A DNA stretch of 47,325 nucleotides from an uncultured Microbulbifer sp. (GCF_947498635.1 NZ_CANMKV010000034.1:1-47325); one strand, 5' to 3'. Shown: positions 1 through 9,558, numbered from the stretch's first letter. Notes: generated by a model not told the origin, from the letters alone. Numbers and translations: made by a program.

Positions 1-75
1 GGAAGGTGTTAAATTACTTGAGCCCACTGGAATTTTTGGTGGGTAAACGTGTGTCACTTATGTTGGCAATCTAGG
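1..75 (+). mobile_element. 3' end of an insertion sequence (transposase C-terminal tail), left copy
   Basis: Bases 3-74 read in one frame as a transposase-like tail containing KVLNYLSPLEF followed by GKRVSLMLAI and a TAG stop. The NYLSPLEF pattern is typical of the end of DDE integrase-type transposases (IS3, IS481 or IS30 kind); which family is not decidable from 23 residues. The same 75 bases occur as an exact reverse complement at 47249-47323, and identity ends abruptly at base 75, so base 75 is probably the outer edge of the element. The rest of the element lies outside the window. Confidence 0.7.
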
Positions 76-922
76 AACAACTCCACCAACCATTAGCGAC
101 CCCCTCTATCCAAACAAGTCACCGCACATAGAGGCTTCCTTATACAGGGGCTCCAAACTATAGGCTAACCACGATTTGCAAACATTCTGTGAACCAGGAG
201 TATCCCTTGCTGGGATCACCCCAGCTATATCACGCAAGGCAGATCGCCCCCAACAGCAAGCCGCAAGTGCGCCAAGTGATGGAACACCAAAAGAATGATG
301 GATTGCCACCAAATGTGGCGAAAGAAAAATATTGGAATACTCAAGGTTCGGTGGTCAAAAAAAGTTGACCACTACACTGCGAGGCTTGACCTGAGCAGCT
401 CACGGTGGCACTTAACCGGCCGCGCCTTTGTGTGCTTCAACGGCAACTTATCTAGTTGGCCGTACCAGCACGGCAAGATTCATCCACACCACCAGTTCCC
501 TCACTAAGTCGTATCAAGCACAAGCTCCACAGGGTTACGCGCGCTCAGATCAGCCTTCCACTTCTCCAGCCTATATGGCCTAGCTACCCCCACGCTTGAT
601 GATGGGCTGCACAGTCCAAACCTGGACAGCTTATCTACCTTGAGCACACGAGCTTGTCAGACTTGCTGAAGTTCGCCAACTAGGCAGGCCGGTAGGGTTC
701 CCATCCGCCATACCCTCCACGCCAAAACTGTCCACACAGAGCCCCCCAATTTCTGTCGAACTGCCAAACTGTCCTAGGATAAATGCAAATGAATACCTCA
801 AAAGAGGGGCGATTATTTGGTTGCAAATGAAACCCTCGCCCTATACTCCCCAGCGCAGTAGGATAAGTTATCCGCCTGCAACAGCAGCGCGGCAACAAGG
901 AATAGAGTAACCAGTAAACGCC
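76..922. other. Intergenic region before aroG, no supported gene
   Basis: About 850 bases between the insertion-sequence edge and aroG. The short open frames here (for example 106-312 minus, 295-507 plus) have no recognisable domain, weak or absent ribosome binding sites and no supporting context. A TATACT at 842-847 could be the -10 of the aroG promoter, but the best -35 (TTGCAA, 821-826) is only 15 bases away. The region may contain decayed sequence next to the insertion site. Confidence 0.5.
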
Positions 923-2005
923 ATGACCACACAGCAGTTTGACGACTTAAATGTTGTCTCCCAGGAAGTTCTGATCAGCCCGGAGACACTCAAGGCAGAA
1001 CTCCCCAGCAGCGATGCCGCCGAAGAGAGTGTTGCCAAAGGCCGCGCTGCCGTGCGCGATATACTCGATCGCAAAGACCACCGCCTAATGGTGGTAATCG
1101 GGCCCTGCTCCGTTCACGATGTGGATGCAGCTATGGATTATGCCCAGCGCCTTAAAACCGTCGCGGACAAAGTCTCCGACACCTTGTTGGTCGTAATGCG
1201 CGTTTATTTTGAAAAGCCGCGCACCACCGTGGGCTGGAAAGGCCTGATCAACGACCCACACTTAAACGACTCCTTCAAAATTGAGGAGGGGCTCCATATC
1301 GGCCGCAAGCTGCTCCTCGATATCGCAGAATTGGGCTTGCCCACAGCCACCGAGGCACTGGACCCCATTTCCCCCCAGTACCTGCAAGACCTGATTTCCT
1401 GGTCCGCCATTGGCGCGCGCACTACGGAGTCCCAGACGCACCGCGAGATGGCCAGCGGCCTTTCATCTGCGGTGGGCTTTAAAAATGGTACCGATGGCGG
1501 CCTGGAGGTAGCTATTAATGCCCTACAGTCTGTCGCCAATCCACACCGCTTCCTCGGCATCAACAAACGTGGCCAGGTCGCCATTATCCATACCTCTGGC
1601 AACCCTTACGGCCATGTGGTGCTACGTGGCGGTAACGACAAGCCCAATTACGACTCTGTCAGTGTTGCTATGTGTGAACAGGAACTCCGCAACGCCGGCA
1701 TCACCCCAAATATCATGGTCGACTGCAGTCACGCCAACTCCAATAAAAACCACGAGTTACAACCTCTAGTGGTGGATAACGTGACCCACCAGATTCTCGA
1801 TGGCAATCAATCCATCATCGGAATCATGGTAGAGAGCAATTTAAAAGCCGGTAACCAAAAGATAAGCTCCAATCTGGATGATATGGAATATGGTGTTTCC
1901 GTCACCGATAAATGTATCGACTGGGTCACCACCGAGTCCTTGTTACTGGGCATGGCGGAGCAATTACGTGAGCCGCTGAAGTGCAGAAATACAGTACCTA
2001 AATAG
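923..2005 (+). CDS. aroG: 3-deoxy-7-phosphoheptulonate synthase (class I DAHP synthase, AroF/G/H type)
   Basis: Condenses phosphoenolpyruvate with erythrose 4-phosphate, the first step of the shikimate pathway to aromatic amino acids, in the cytoplasm. The 360-residue product has the class I short-form length (350-360). Visible family motifs are the PEP/phosphate region VIGPCSVHD near residue 60, YFEKPRTTVGWKGLINDP near 95-115, GFKNGTDG near 188 and VDCSHANSNK near 273. The N-terminal extension typical of the feedback-regulated AroF/G/H enzymes is present. Which amino acid inhibits it cannot be read with certainty, so the symbol is only the generic choice. It is monocistronic, closed by a strong terminator just downstream. 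The AAGGAA upstream sits about 20 bases from the ATG, an unusually long spacing. Confidence 0.95.
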   Translation: MTTQQFDDLNVVSQEVLISPETLKAELPSSDAAEESVAKGRAAVRDILDRKDHRLMVVIGPCSVHDVDAAMDYAQRLKTVADKVSDTLLVVMRVYFEKPRTTVGWKGLINDPHLNDSFKIEEGLHIGRKLLLDIAELGLPTATEALDPISPQYLQDLISWSAIGARTTESQTHREMASGLSSAVGFKNGTDGGLEVAINALQSVANPHRFLGINKRGQVAIIHTSGNPYGHVVLRGGNDKPNYDSVSVAMCEQELRNAGITPNIMVDCSHANSNKNHELQPLVVDNVTHQILDGNQSIIGIMVESNLKAGNQKISSNLDDMEYGVSVTDKCIDWVTTESLLLGMAEQLREPLKCRNTVPK

Positions 2006-2024
2006 CTAAACACTATTTATTTGA

Positions 2025-2044
2025 GGGGCCTCAAGGCCCCTTAC
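2025..2044 (+). terminator. Rho-independent terminator after aroG
   Basis: GGGGCC, loop TCAA, GGCCCC, followed by TT. It lies 20 bases past the aroG stop. Confidence 0.75.
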
Positions 2045-2295
2045 CTTTCGCAACTTTCCTCCCTGACGCCCTATCCTATCTCTTGCCTACAATATGCCTC
2101 TGAAACAAAACCGCATTTAGCATACAGCTTCTCTACTAGATGCACGCTATTAGCTGACAATATCGGCTTGTGCGAGTATTCTCCTGCAGCAGACAGCCCA
2201 ATGGGGATGGATTCCCCCGTAGATTATTAACGCCTAGGTTTGAGGCTGTCACTAGCACGTCCTCCAACTCAGGTGTCCCGGAAGGAAAAAGCAAG

Positions 2296-2751
2296 ATGGA
2301 ACTGCAGTCCAATAAGGTAACAACCTATATACTGGGTGGTTTTGTATTTATTTGGCTATTGGTGAGCTTGAGTTTTGCCTTGGATAACGGTTCTATTTTC
2401 TCTTGGATTGCAACAACCCTACTGTCTATCCTCGCCGTGATGACCTTTTCCTTTAAAAAAAACCACTTTATAGATATTGAGAGCAAGCAATATATATCCA
2501 GAAATCAAATTCTTTGGCACAACTGGATAGAAAAAAAGCCCCTTTCAATTTTTAAGGGGTTAAAAATAGTCTCTTCGCCACACCACGTTAAAGACAGCAA
2601 GAAAAATCATGTCAATTGGCAGGTGGTTCTAGTTTTTAAGTATGCAAGTTCCACAGAGGGTATCAATGCAGGCTCTTTTTACCGCAAAGAAGATGCACAA
2701 AGGCATATCAATAAACTACAAAAAATGACTGATTTACCCTTGGTAAATTAA
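2296..2751 (+). CDS. Small membrane protein of unknown function (two TM segments plus soluble tail)
   Basis: The start at 2296 is chosen because GGAAGGAAAAAGC lies just before the ATG; the open frame extends further upstream without a ribosome site. The 151-residue product has two hydrophobic segments (about residues 10-30 and 35-52, the second ending in a positive FKKN) followed by a ~95-residue basic cytoplasmic region rich in beta-prone residues. The arrangement resembles small PH-like/DUF membrane proteins, but I do not recognise a named family. It stands alone between aroG and the OsmC gene on the same strand, with its own upstream space, and shows no clear operon link. Confidence 0.75.
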   Translation: MELQSNKVTTYILGGFVFIWLLVSLSFALDNGSIFSWIATTLLSILAVMTFSFKKNHFIDIESKQYISRNQILWHNWIEKKPLSIFKGLKIVSSPHHVKDSKKNHVNWQVVLVFKYASSTEGINAGSFYRKEDAQRHINKLQKMTDLPLVN

Positions 2752-3041
2752 GCATTAATCTGATCCTACCCACCTACAACAAGCACTCTCTCCCAGCCGC
2801 GCCACAAGCGGTTCCATTTTTCACCACAAAATAACCACTCGCTATTGTCAGGCTCCCAAACCTTTATTGAGCCCCTCACTTCAGCGAGAACGCCAGAACT
2901 CCATTGGGGTTCCTAAAGTAGGATTTTATTCCCAAAACTTCTCAGCTTCCCTCTGCCCTGCCTACAATCAACACGATATCGAGGGAACTCCACCTATCGA
3001 CCAATTAGTCACAAAATCTATATTAGGAGAGGAGCTTCGCT

Positions 3042-3650
3042 ATGGAGTCAGTTCATTGGGAGATGTCGCCCTCAACGATCGTGCGCAAAATCAATGGAGA
3101 GGCTGAACAGGCAACCTTTGCGCCGCCACACCTGGACAAGGTAAAACAAGGAGAGCAATTAAAATTCCACGCACACATCAATGTGGAGCCTATGCCCCAA
3201 GGCCACCACCTCAAGAAAGCAACCATATTCTCCAATGTACCCAATGGTGGAACGTGGGAGCTTATTAGTGATGAGGGCACTGCCGTCGGTGGTAGGGGTA
3301 GCGCCCCATCGCCAATTATGTATTTTTCTGCAGGACTCGCACTTTGTATGATGTCTCACGTCGAAATGCTTGCCCAGTTAGCAGACATGCACCTAACCAA
3401 AATTAGTCTAGAGCAGAAAACCGAGTTTTCCACCACCCTCAACTTTGGTGGTATTAAACCAGAGGATATTTTTGGCAAGGGGGATAAGGTAGAGATCCAT
3501 TTAATGATTGAAAGTGATGAAACGGAAGAAAAGCTCCTGAATTTTGCTCACTGCTGCAGGCAAGCGTGCATGTCTCTACAAACAGTGGCGCAGGCCACAC
3601 CAGTTACTACCGCCCTCTTCATCAACAATAAAGCGATCGAATTTGAGTAG
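3042..3650 (+). CDS. OsmC/Ohr-family protein
   Basis: OsmC-fold proteins are thiol peroxidases or related proteins acting on organic hydroperoxides in the cytoplasm. The 202-residue product has the central helix pattern GGRGSAPSPIMYFSAGLALCMMSHVEMLA (around 85-112), with the first reactive-type cysteine (residue ~101). The second cysteine is in the CCRQACMSL stretch near 170-180, where OsmC proteins carry it. The N-terminal ~60 residues are longer than in minimal OsmC proteins and hold the beta sheet. The start is supported by AGGAGAGGAGC 8 bases upstream. Role in peroxide defence is inferred from the family; substrate unknown. Confidence 0.85.
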   Translation: MESVHWEMSPSTIVRKINGEAEQATFAPPHLDKVKQGEQLKFHAHINVEPMPQGHHLKKATIFSNVPNGGTWELISDEGTAVGGRGSAPSPIMYFSAGLALCMMSHVEMLAQLADMHLTKISLEQKTEFSTTLNFGGIKPEDIFGKGDKVEIHLMIESDETEEKLLNFAHCCRQACMSLQTVAQATPVTTALFINNKAIEFE

Positions 3651-3671
3651 AAAGACACACTAGATTAAAAA

Positions 3672-3715
3672 AACCCCAAAAATCCCAAAGGGGGGTTAAC
3701 ATTCTCCTTTTTACG
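3672..3715 (+). terminator. Possible terminator after the OsmC gene
   Basis: AACCCC (3672-3677) can pair with GGGGTT (3692-3697) over a 14-base loop, followed shortly by a CTCCTTTTT tract. The pairing is modest. Confidence 0.4.
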
Positions 3716-4263
3716 CAAATAACGAATAAACTTTTCATTATCACATGTAAAAAAATCCCCTTACTTATAAGATCACAGACAAACAAGCTTCCAGGATTAT
3801 TTCATAGCCTAGAATCTAATCGGCCAACCCTCGTATTTATCCTGCTTTCATAAATTAACGCCTCAACGGTTGAGAGAAGCCTGTCTGAAAGCCTCAACTA
3901 CCGAAAATCATCTCACCCTCTATTTATGAAGATCAATCTCACCAGCTATTAAACCAGTTTCCTCACCGCCAACATTGCCACCTTAAAGTCACCCTGAGAA
4001 ACGTTTAGGAAAATTACATCCAAAACAATTAACCGGCACCACTGCAAGAAAAGCACGCGGATTACTACAGGGGAAAGATAAATTAGAACCCTATCAGTCT
4101 AAACGAAAAATATCAGAAAATTTTACTATTGAAGGTTTGGCCCTTTATCTCTTAATCGCATTAAGCCCACGCCTACAGTTTCCGAAACGTCCAATAGAGC
4201 GCATTGGGACAACACATGCGTTTGAGTAGACTAGTTCGCAAGTTGGGAGAAGGAGAAAATGTT
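3716..4263. other. Intergenic region, no supported gene
   Basis: About 550 AT-leaning bases before the small secreted protein gene. No open frame of note, no RNA gene and no repeat was recognised. It presumably carries the promoter of the downstream gene. Confidence 0.5.
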
Positions 4264-4671
4264 ATGCGTTATTTATTTTCATTAATTTTATTGTTCTCTA
4301 TTGCCGGATACGGGGTTGCACAAGAACGTCTCTCGCAACTACCTGCTGGTGCTTCACCGGTGCAAATACTTGGTAAGACTTACTATCAAAGTGGTAATAC
4401 ATTCTATGCCTTCAGTGAGCAGGGCCGTTATTTCTACCAAGTACAACCGCCCACCAGAATACGTCAATATGAACGTCCGAGAGACATGTATATTCGTGGA
4501 GCACGCCCAGGAACTCATGCTCAGAGAGGACGCCCAGGAATTCAGGGTCTGACCCGAGACCAGGTTGAGGGTTGTATGAATGCCGCGGCAGACAAGGCCA
4601 ATGCCAACCCAGCGATCGGTGGTAAGGTCTATATTCGCGAATATAACCAGTGTCTCAGTAACTATCGCTAA
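4264..4671 (+). CDS. Small secreted/periplasmic protein, DUF6515-like
   Basis: The start at 4264 follows AAGGAGAAAATGTT and gives a classic signal peptide (MRY, hydrophobic LFSLILLFSIAGYGV, AQ cleavage site near residue 20). The mature ~115 residues contain ILGKTYYQSGNTFYAF and RYFYQVQPP. This 'YY-x-G-x-x-YY ... Y-x-V-x-PP' pattern is seen in small DUF6515-type periplasmic proteins. A middle stretch is rich in Arg, Gly and Pro (RGARPGTHAQRGRPG, with near-repeat RPG). The C-terminal part has two cysteines (EGCMN and NQCLS) about 30 apart that could form a disulfide. Function is unknown. It is followed by its own terminator. Confidence 0.75.
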   Translation: MRYLFSLILLFSIAGYGVAQERLSQLPAGASPVQILGKTYYQSGNTFYAFSEQGRYFYQVQPPTRIRQYERPRDMYIRGARPGTHAQRGRPGIQGLTRDQVEGCMNAAADKANANPAIGGKVYIREYNQCLSNYR

Positions 4672-4719
4672 CATTAGGCAACTGATGACGCAATTTCAGA
4701 GTTAGATAATTGAACCTGG

Positions 4720-4743
4720 AAGGGGCTGCAAGGCCCCTTTCTC
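4720..4743 (+). terminator. Rho-independent terminator
   Basis: AAGGGGC, loop TGCAAG, GCCCCTT then TTCTCATTT. It closely resembles the aroG terminator in sequence. Confidence 0.75.
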
Positions 4744-4954
4744 ATTTATTCAATCACAGACTTTCCAACATCCTAACCACTTAGCCCATTAAACCGTTTT
4801 CTCTGATAATCATCCGGCGAAAAAAACCACAGGCGCTGGATATTCTGCCTTGAGACCGACTTCTTTCCGTCTGATTCAAATGTTCACTCTCTCTTACACT
4901 ATGCTTGCTCTGCTTCTTTCGCCAACCCTGCCATCTATAAGCCTGGAGAGCGCC

Positions 4955-5374
4955 ATGTCCGCCAATCATAAAGCCACATCAAGAAAATTACTCGAATTAT
5001 GGGGGGACAACACCCCACATGAAGCCTCAAATTATTTGTCTGCCAATTACAAAAATCACCAAATGCCCGATGCCTCAAGTGGCACCTCCGCTAAATCCCT
5101 CGCCGAATGGCAGGATTTGGTGACCGAATTCCATCGGGGCTTCTCCGATGTAAAAATGGAGATTCTGCTTCAAGTTGAAGAAGGCGACTATGTCTGTACA
5201 CGCTGGAGAATTACAGCCACTCACACAGGGAAGTTCATGCAGTATGAGCCAACCCATAAGACCACCAGCTGGACTGGCATTCATACTGATCGATATGAAG
5301 GCGGGAAAATGGCTGAAAGCTGGGTGGATTGGGATAAGTATTCCTTTCTGGAGGACCTGGGCCTCATAGGCTAG
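4955..5374 (+). CDS. SnoaL-like / ester-cyclase-type NTF2-fold protein
   Basis: The start at 4955 is preferred because GGAGAGCGCC precedes it and the family begins here; a TTG-started upstream extension would add an unconvincing hydrophobic leader. The 139-residue product fits the SnoaL/polyketide-cyclase NTF2-like family: an N-terminal helix (KLLELWGDN), the ANYKNHQMPD segment, EWQDLVTEFHRGFSDVKMEIL and the DYVCTRWRITATHTGKFM strand. It ends with the ESWVDWDKYSFLEDLGLI segment typical of these proteins ('W...D...ml.QLGli'). Such proteins are small cavity enzymes or ligand binders; no substrate can be deduced. It sits 94 bases before pcp on the same strand. Confidence 0.8.
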   Translation: MSANHKATSRKLLELWGDNTPHEASNYLSANYKNHQMPDASSGTSAKSLAEWQDLVTEFHRGFSDVKMEILLQVEEGDYVCTRWRITATHTGKFMQYEPTHKTTSWTGIHTDRYEGGKMAESWVDWDKYSFLEDLGLIG

Positions 5375-5468
5375 ATTTCTACACACTAGGATGTCTCTGG
5401 CTTTCTTATTAGTTTCTGGAATGAATAATATCCAGATATCCACCTCATCTGATTACCGTATAGAGTGC

Positions 5469-6137
5469 ATGACAAAAGTTCTTGTGAGCGGATTCGAAGC
5501 CTTTGGCCATACGCCGGTTAACCCTGCTGAATCGGTGATGCGGGTGCTCGATGGTACCCGTATTGGCATTGCCGAAATCTGCGGCCTTCTTGTGCCAAAC
5601 AACTTCTTCGAGAGTATTGACACCGTCACCGCAGCCATTGCCGAGTTGCGCCCCCAACTTGTAATTATGCTGGGTGAGTATGCGGGTCGCGCAGTAATCA
5701 CCATAGAAAGAATCGCGCAAAACTTTAATGACTCAAGCCGCTATCACCTCAAGGACAATCGCGGGGTGGAAATGCAGGGTGAGCCTACCATTCCCAATGG
5801 CCCTGTCGCTTATCGCAGCAACCTGCCCCTTCGCGCCATGGTTAAGGCCATGCGCAATACAGGGGTGCCGGCGGATATATCCGACACCGCCGCAACCTTT
5901 TGCTGCAATCACCTGATGTATGGGGTGCTTCACTACATTATTACCAATCAATTGAATATACGCGCAGGCTGGATACATCTTCCACAATTACCACAAGTGG
6001 CCGCTCTTGCGGAAAATATTGGTACTCCCAGTATGTCTAGGGAAACAGCCGCTCTCGGCGTACATGCCGGAATTGAGGCCGCGCTGGCATATAGTCAAGA
6101 TATCGATGAACCAATTTTATCCAGGTTCCAGATTTAA
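5469..6137 (+). CDS. pcp: Pyroglutamyl-peptidase I (pyrrolidone-carboxylate peptidase)
   Basis: A C15 cysteine peptidase that removes N-terminal pyroglutamate from peptides in the cytoplasm. The 222-residue product has the usual length. Family marks are VLVSGFEAFGHTPVNPAE at the N-terminus, the catalytic-glutamate region GEYAGRAVITIERIAQN near residues 70-85, the catalytic cysteine in AATFCCNHLMYGVLH (~145) and the histidine in WIHLPQLP (~170). The start at 5469 matches the family N-terminus; there is no strong ribosome site before it. An in-frame ATG at 5421 would add 16 residues. The GLAxGR motif of most homologues is GEYAGR here, a mild departure. It converges on the damaged cupin gene. 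Confidence 0.93.
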   Translation: MTKVLVSGFEAFGHTPVNPAESVMRVLDGTRIGIAEICGLLVPNNFFESIDTVTAAIAELRPQLVIMLGEYAGRAVITIERIAQNFNDSSRYHLKDNRGVEMQGEPTIPNGPVAYRSNLPLRAMVKAMRNTGVPADISDTAATFCCNHLMYGVLHYIITNQLNIRAGWIHLPQLPQVAALAENIGTPSMSRETAALGVHAGIEAALAYSQDIDEPILSRFQI

Positions 6138-6575
6138 AAAATCTCCGGAACAGCACTCTAACCTCAAATTTAATTCAGAATAAAAACGGTCTGCCAATGC
6201 GGACTCGTCCGAGGCGCCAATCAAAACAAATACAATTCGACATGACGCATCGCCATGATTAATCCAGTTATGCATCGTAGCGGGTTGAACTTATGCGTCA
6301 CATTCCGACAAATGCACAATCGCCCCCTTACCCAGCTGCATGTCGATCTCACCAGAGAGCACAATTACATGATTAATACTATTTGTGCGATATATGCGGG
6401 GTGACACACCTGGACCAAACTCTACCACCTTGAACATAGAACCCCCAGGTATCACGGTACCAACCTGGCGCGCCCCCTTATCTTCACCGTCCTCATAGAT
6501 CAACAGGTAAATCAGTGGTCGTCCATAACTGCTGCTGAGTTCTCTACGCACGCCAATGGGAAATATGCTGGACAC
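6117..6575 (-). pseudogene. Cupin-domain gene interrupted by an in-frame stop
   Basis: The minus-strand frame reads a cupin N-terminal half: VGTVIPGGSMFKVVEFGPG, RIYRTNSINHVIVLSGEIDM, GAIVHLSECDA. A TAA at 6291-6293 then ends it exactly where cupins of this family continue 'GDVVVQRGTNHAW.N'. Past the stop, with no shift, the same frame reads VQPATMHNWINHGDASC then RIVFVLIGASDE, the expected second half, and stays open to 6117. So one nonsense codon splits an otherwise collinear cupin. The N-terminus also lacks a convincing start (GTG at 6575, no ribosome site), suggesting decay. Homologues are small single-domain cupins of unknown substrate. It overlaps the end of pcp on the opposite strand. 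Confidence 0.8.
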
Positions 6576-6684
6576 AGCATCAATACAGATTGCTCTATAG
6601 ATAATTCAGTTTAACCGTTATCACGCCAGCCAAAACCGCCCAGGTAACTACTGCCGCCCCTTATAACTTCTACTGCCCTACGGC

Positions 6685-6690
6685 TATAAT
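6685..6690 (+). promoter_or_regulatory. Perfect -10 box just before the hrpB start codon
   Basis: TATAAT ends only 8 bases before the hrpB ATG (6699), which would place transcription start at or within 2-3 bases of the start codon. No Shine-Dalgarno lies between. The -35 side is poor. If used, hrpB would be read from a nearly leaderless mRNA. Confidence 0.4.
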
Positions 6691-6698
6691 CGCTCCCC

Positions 6699-9275
6699 AT
6701 GTCAGAGTTACCTATTTATTCCGCCCTACCCGAGTTGCAACGCTGTCTGGATATGCACAGCAATGTGGTATTGCAGGCTCCGCCCGGTGCGGGTAAAACC
6801 ACTGCTGTGCCCTTGGCCCTACTTGATGCCGACTGGCTGGGCCAGCAAAAAATCATCCTGTTGGAGCCGCGCCGCCTGGCAGCACGCACCGCAGCGGCAC
6901 GTATGGCTGCACTGTTGGGGGAAAAGCTGGGCGATACCGTTGGCTACCAGGTGCGCGGTGAACGCCGTGTGAGCCAACGGACCCGTATTCTGGTGGTGAC
7001 TGAGGGCATCCTTACCCGTCTGTTGCAGTCTGACCCAGAATTGGCTGAGGCCTCGCTAGTTATCTTCGATGAGTTTCATGAGCGCAGCCTGCAAGCCGAC
7101 CTATCCCTGGCGCTGTGCTTACAATCCCAGGAGTACCTGCGCGAGGACCTCAAACTGCTGGTGATGTCCGCAACCCTGGAAACGGAAGCGGTAGCCAAAG
7201 TACTCGGCGATGCGCCAGTAGTGAATAGTGAAGGACGTAGCTTTCCCGTGCAGGTCGATTACCTTACCCAGCGGGAGACACCAGAAGACCATCGCTCCGT
7301 GCCCACACTGATGGTGCGCAAAATTGTAGAAGCGCTGCGAGAGGATGAAGGCAGCCTCCTCGCTTTCCTGCCTGGCGTGGGAGAAATTCGCCAAGTGGAG
7401 ACATTGCTTCGCGAACAGCTCACTTATGGTAACCAGGCAAACGCAGACACTATCGCCATTACCCCCCTCTACGGCGACTTGACCCGGGAACAGCAAGACC
7501 AAGCTATTTCCCCTGCGGGACCTGGTCAGCGCAAGGTAGTACTGGCTACCAATGTGGCGGAGACCAGCCTGACAATCGAGGGCATTCACCTGGTTGTTGA
7601 CTCCGGCCTGATGCGGGAATCACGCTTCGACCCCAACAGCGGTATGAATCGGCTGGAGACCTGCCGTATTTCCCAGGCCTCCGCCACACAGCGTAGCGGC
7701 CGTGCGGGACGCCTCAGTGCAGGGCGCTGCCTGCGCCTGTGGAGCGAAGGGCGCCAACCCAACCTAAGCAGTAAAAACACACCCGAGATTCTGCGCAGTG
7801 ACCTGGCCCCCCTGGCCCTGGAACTGGCCCAGTGGGGCGTGAGTGAACCCAGCGAACTCCGCTGGCTGGATCTACCCCCACCGGGACCCCTGGCGCAAGC
7901 CCAGGAACTTCTTCAACAGTTGGGAGCGCTCGACCGGGACTTGCGCATTACCCAGCACGGCAGCGCCATGCTCACTCTCGGCTGCCATCCCCGCCTCGCG
8001 CATATGATGCTCCGCAGTCTTGATTGGGATTTATCACAGCAGGCATGCCTACTGGCGGCGCTATTGTCGGAGCGGGATATCTTCTGCGGTGAAGCCCGCT
8101 GGGATCGGGATATCCGCAAGCGTATTGAAGTACTACAGGGGCAAATGAAAGGTCAGAGCATTGATCGCGGAGCTGTCCAGCGCATCCGTCAGCAGAGTAA
8201 AACCTGGCACGCCCAACTACAGAATGTTGTCTCATCACAGCTGCAAAATGCAGAAGACCTCGACCAAACTGACGGGGTGGGGGCACTCGTTGGGCTGGCT
8301 TATCCGGACAGAATTGGCAAAAGCCGCCGTGATCGCGGTCGCCGCTTTCTCCTCTCCAGTGGCCGGGGAGCGCATTTCTCCCACGACGACGCCTTGGCGC
8401 TCAATCACTTTATTGCAGTTGCGGAATTGGATGGCCAGGGCCGCGATGCGCGCATCCAGTTGGCCGCACCAATTTCTGAAAATGCCTTACGCCACTGTTT
8501 TGCCGACAGGATCGAGGAAAAAACCACCATTCGCTGGGATGACATCGCTGGGCGAGCCGAGGCGCTGAAAGAGGTCACGCTGGATAAACTGGTGCTGCAA
8601 CAACAAGCAGCCAAAGATATCCCAGCAGAATTATTGAGCCGCGCCCTACTGGACGCCATCCGCCAAAAGGGGCTTTCCCTACTGCCTTGGCGTCACGAAG
8701 CACAACAATTACGCCACCGACTGATGTTCCTCCGCGAAGAGGAGCACAGCAAAGCTCAGCCAGAAGGGGGGCTACTGCCCGACTGGAGTGAAAGCGCACT
8801 ACTGCAAAACCTGGAAAACTGGTTACTGCCCCATCTACACGGGCTCCACAAACTGGAACAACTCAAACAGCTGGACCTGCTCAATATTCTGCGCGCCCAA
8901 CTCGATTGGCCCAAGGTACAAGCGGTCGATGAACTCGCACCCAGCCACTACACCGTGCCCAGCGGCTCACGCATCGCCATTGATTACGCGGTATCTCCGC
9001 CAGTACTCGCCGTACGCCTACAGGAGCTCTTTGGCCTGACAGAAACCCCAGCAATTGTACGCGGACGCTTTCCCTTGATGATTCACCTGCTCTCCCCAGC
9101 CCGGCGCCCGGTTCAAATCACCCGCGACCTGGCGAATTTTTGGGCAAACACTTACGAGGAGGTTAAAAAGGAGTTGCGTATTAAATACCAGAAACACTAC
9201 TGGCCCGATGATCCGCGCACCGCTGTCGCCACCAACAAGACCAAAAGGAAGATGGGCAATCCCAGTGGCCCTTAA
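6699..9275 (+). CDS. hrpB: ATP-dependent RNA helicase HrpB
   Basis: A DEAH/DExH-family helicase, cytoplasmic; its cellular role is not settled. The 858-residue product matches HrpB in length. It has Walker A APPGAGKTT (residues 27-35), motif Ia EPRRLAARTAA, the family-specific DEFHERS (~123), SATLE (motif III), the GDLTREQQDQAI region, TNVAETSLTI (motif V), and QRSGRAGRLSAGRCLRLW (motif VI). The HrpB C-terminal domain follows, with YPDRIGKSR and FLLSSGRGA, and ends ...RTAVATNKTKRKMGNPSGP. The ATG at 6699 agrees with the family N-terminus although no ribosome site is visible. It is transcribed alone; antisense open frames inside it are shadows. Confidence 0.97.
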   Translation: MSELPIYSALPELQRCLDMHSNVVLQAPPGAGKTTAVPLALLDADWLGQQKIILLEPRRLAARTAAARMAALLGEKLGDTVGYQVRGERRVSQRTRILVVTEGILTRLLQSDPELAEASLVIFDEFHERSLQADLSLALCLQSQEYLREDLKLLVMSATLETEAVAKVLGDAPVVNSEGRSFPVQVDYLTQRETPEDHRSVPTLMVRKIVEALREDEGSLLAFLPGVGEIRQVETLLREQLTYGNQANADTIAITPLYGDLTREQQDQAISPAGPGQRKVVLATNVAETSLTIEGIHLVVDSGLMRESRFDPNSGMNRLETCRISQASATQRSGRAGRLSAGRCLRLWSEGRQPNLSSKNTPEILRSDLAPLALELAQWGVSEPSELRWLDLPPPGPLAQAQELLQQLGALDRDLRITQHGSAMLTLGCHPRLAHMMLRSLDWDLSQQACLLAALLSERDIFCGEARWDRDIRKRIEVLQGQMKGQSIDRGAVQRIRQQSKTWHAQLQNVVSSQLQNAEDLDQTDGVGALVGLAYPDRIGKSRRDRGRRFLLSSGRGAHFSHDDALALNHFIAVAELDGQGRDARIQLAAPISENALRHCFADRIEEKTTIRWDDIAGRAEALKEVTLDKLVLQQQAAKDIPAELLSRALLDAIRQKGLSLLPWRHEAQQLRHRLMFLREEEHSKAQPEGGLLPDWSESALLQNLENWLLPHLHGLHKLEQLKQLDLLNILRAQLDWPKVQAVDELAPSHYTVPSGSRIAIDYAVSPPVLAVRLQELFGLTETPAIVRGRFPLMIHLLSPARRPVQITRDLANFWANTYEEVKKELRIKYQKHYWPDDPRTAVATNKTKRKMGNPSGP

Positions 9276-9558
9276 GGGAGCCCCAGGACAGATCTATGGT
9301 TTTTCGACTCCAGTTAAGCCCGGATACTGTAGATCCCCATTAAATTACTTCAATTTCATCTCGGGCTTGCCAAAGGGGAACGAAATCCGTACTTTTCTGC
9401 CAATAAGTTATTAACAGACATAACCTCTAAACTTGGAGAATCTCCGAATAATTCCATGAATCGCTCTGAATGCCCCATCGGACGGGCCTTGAAAGTTTTA
9501 GAGATGTCGCGAAATTATTCAGGAATGCCCAACCATTACCCCCATTTGGAGAAACCCC

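Noticed and set aside
2867..3106. 79-residue open frame overlapping the OsmC gene
   Set aside because: It overlaps the well-supported OsmC start in another frame and has no domain.
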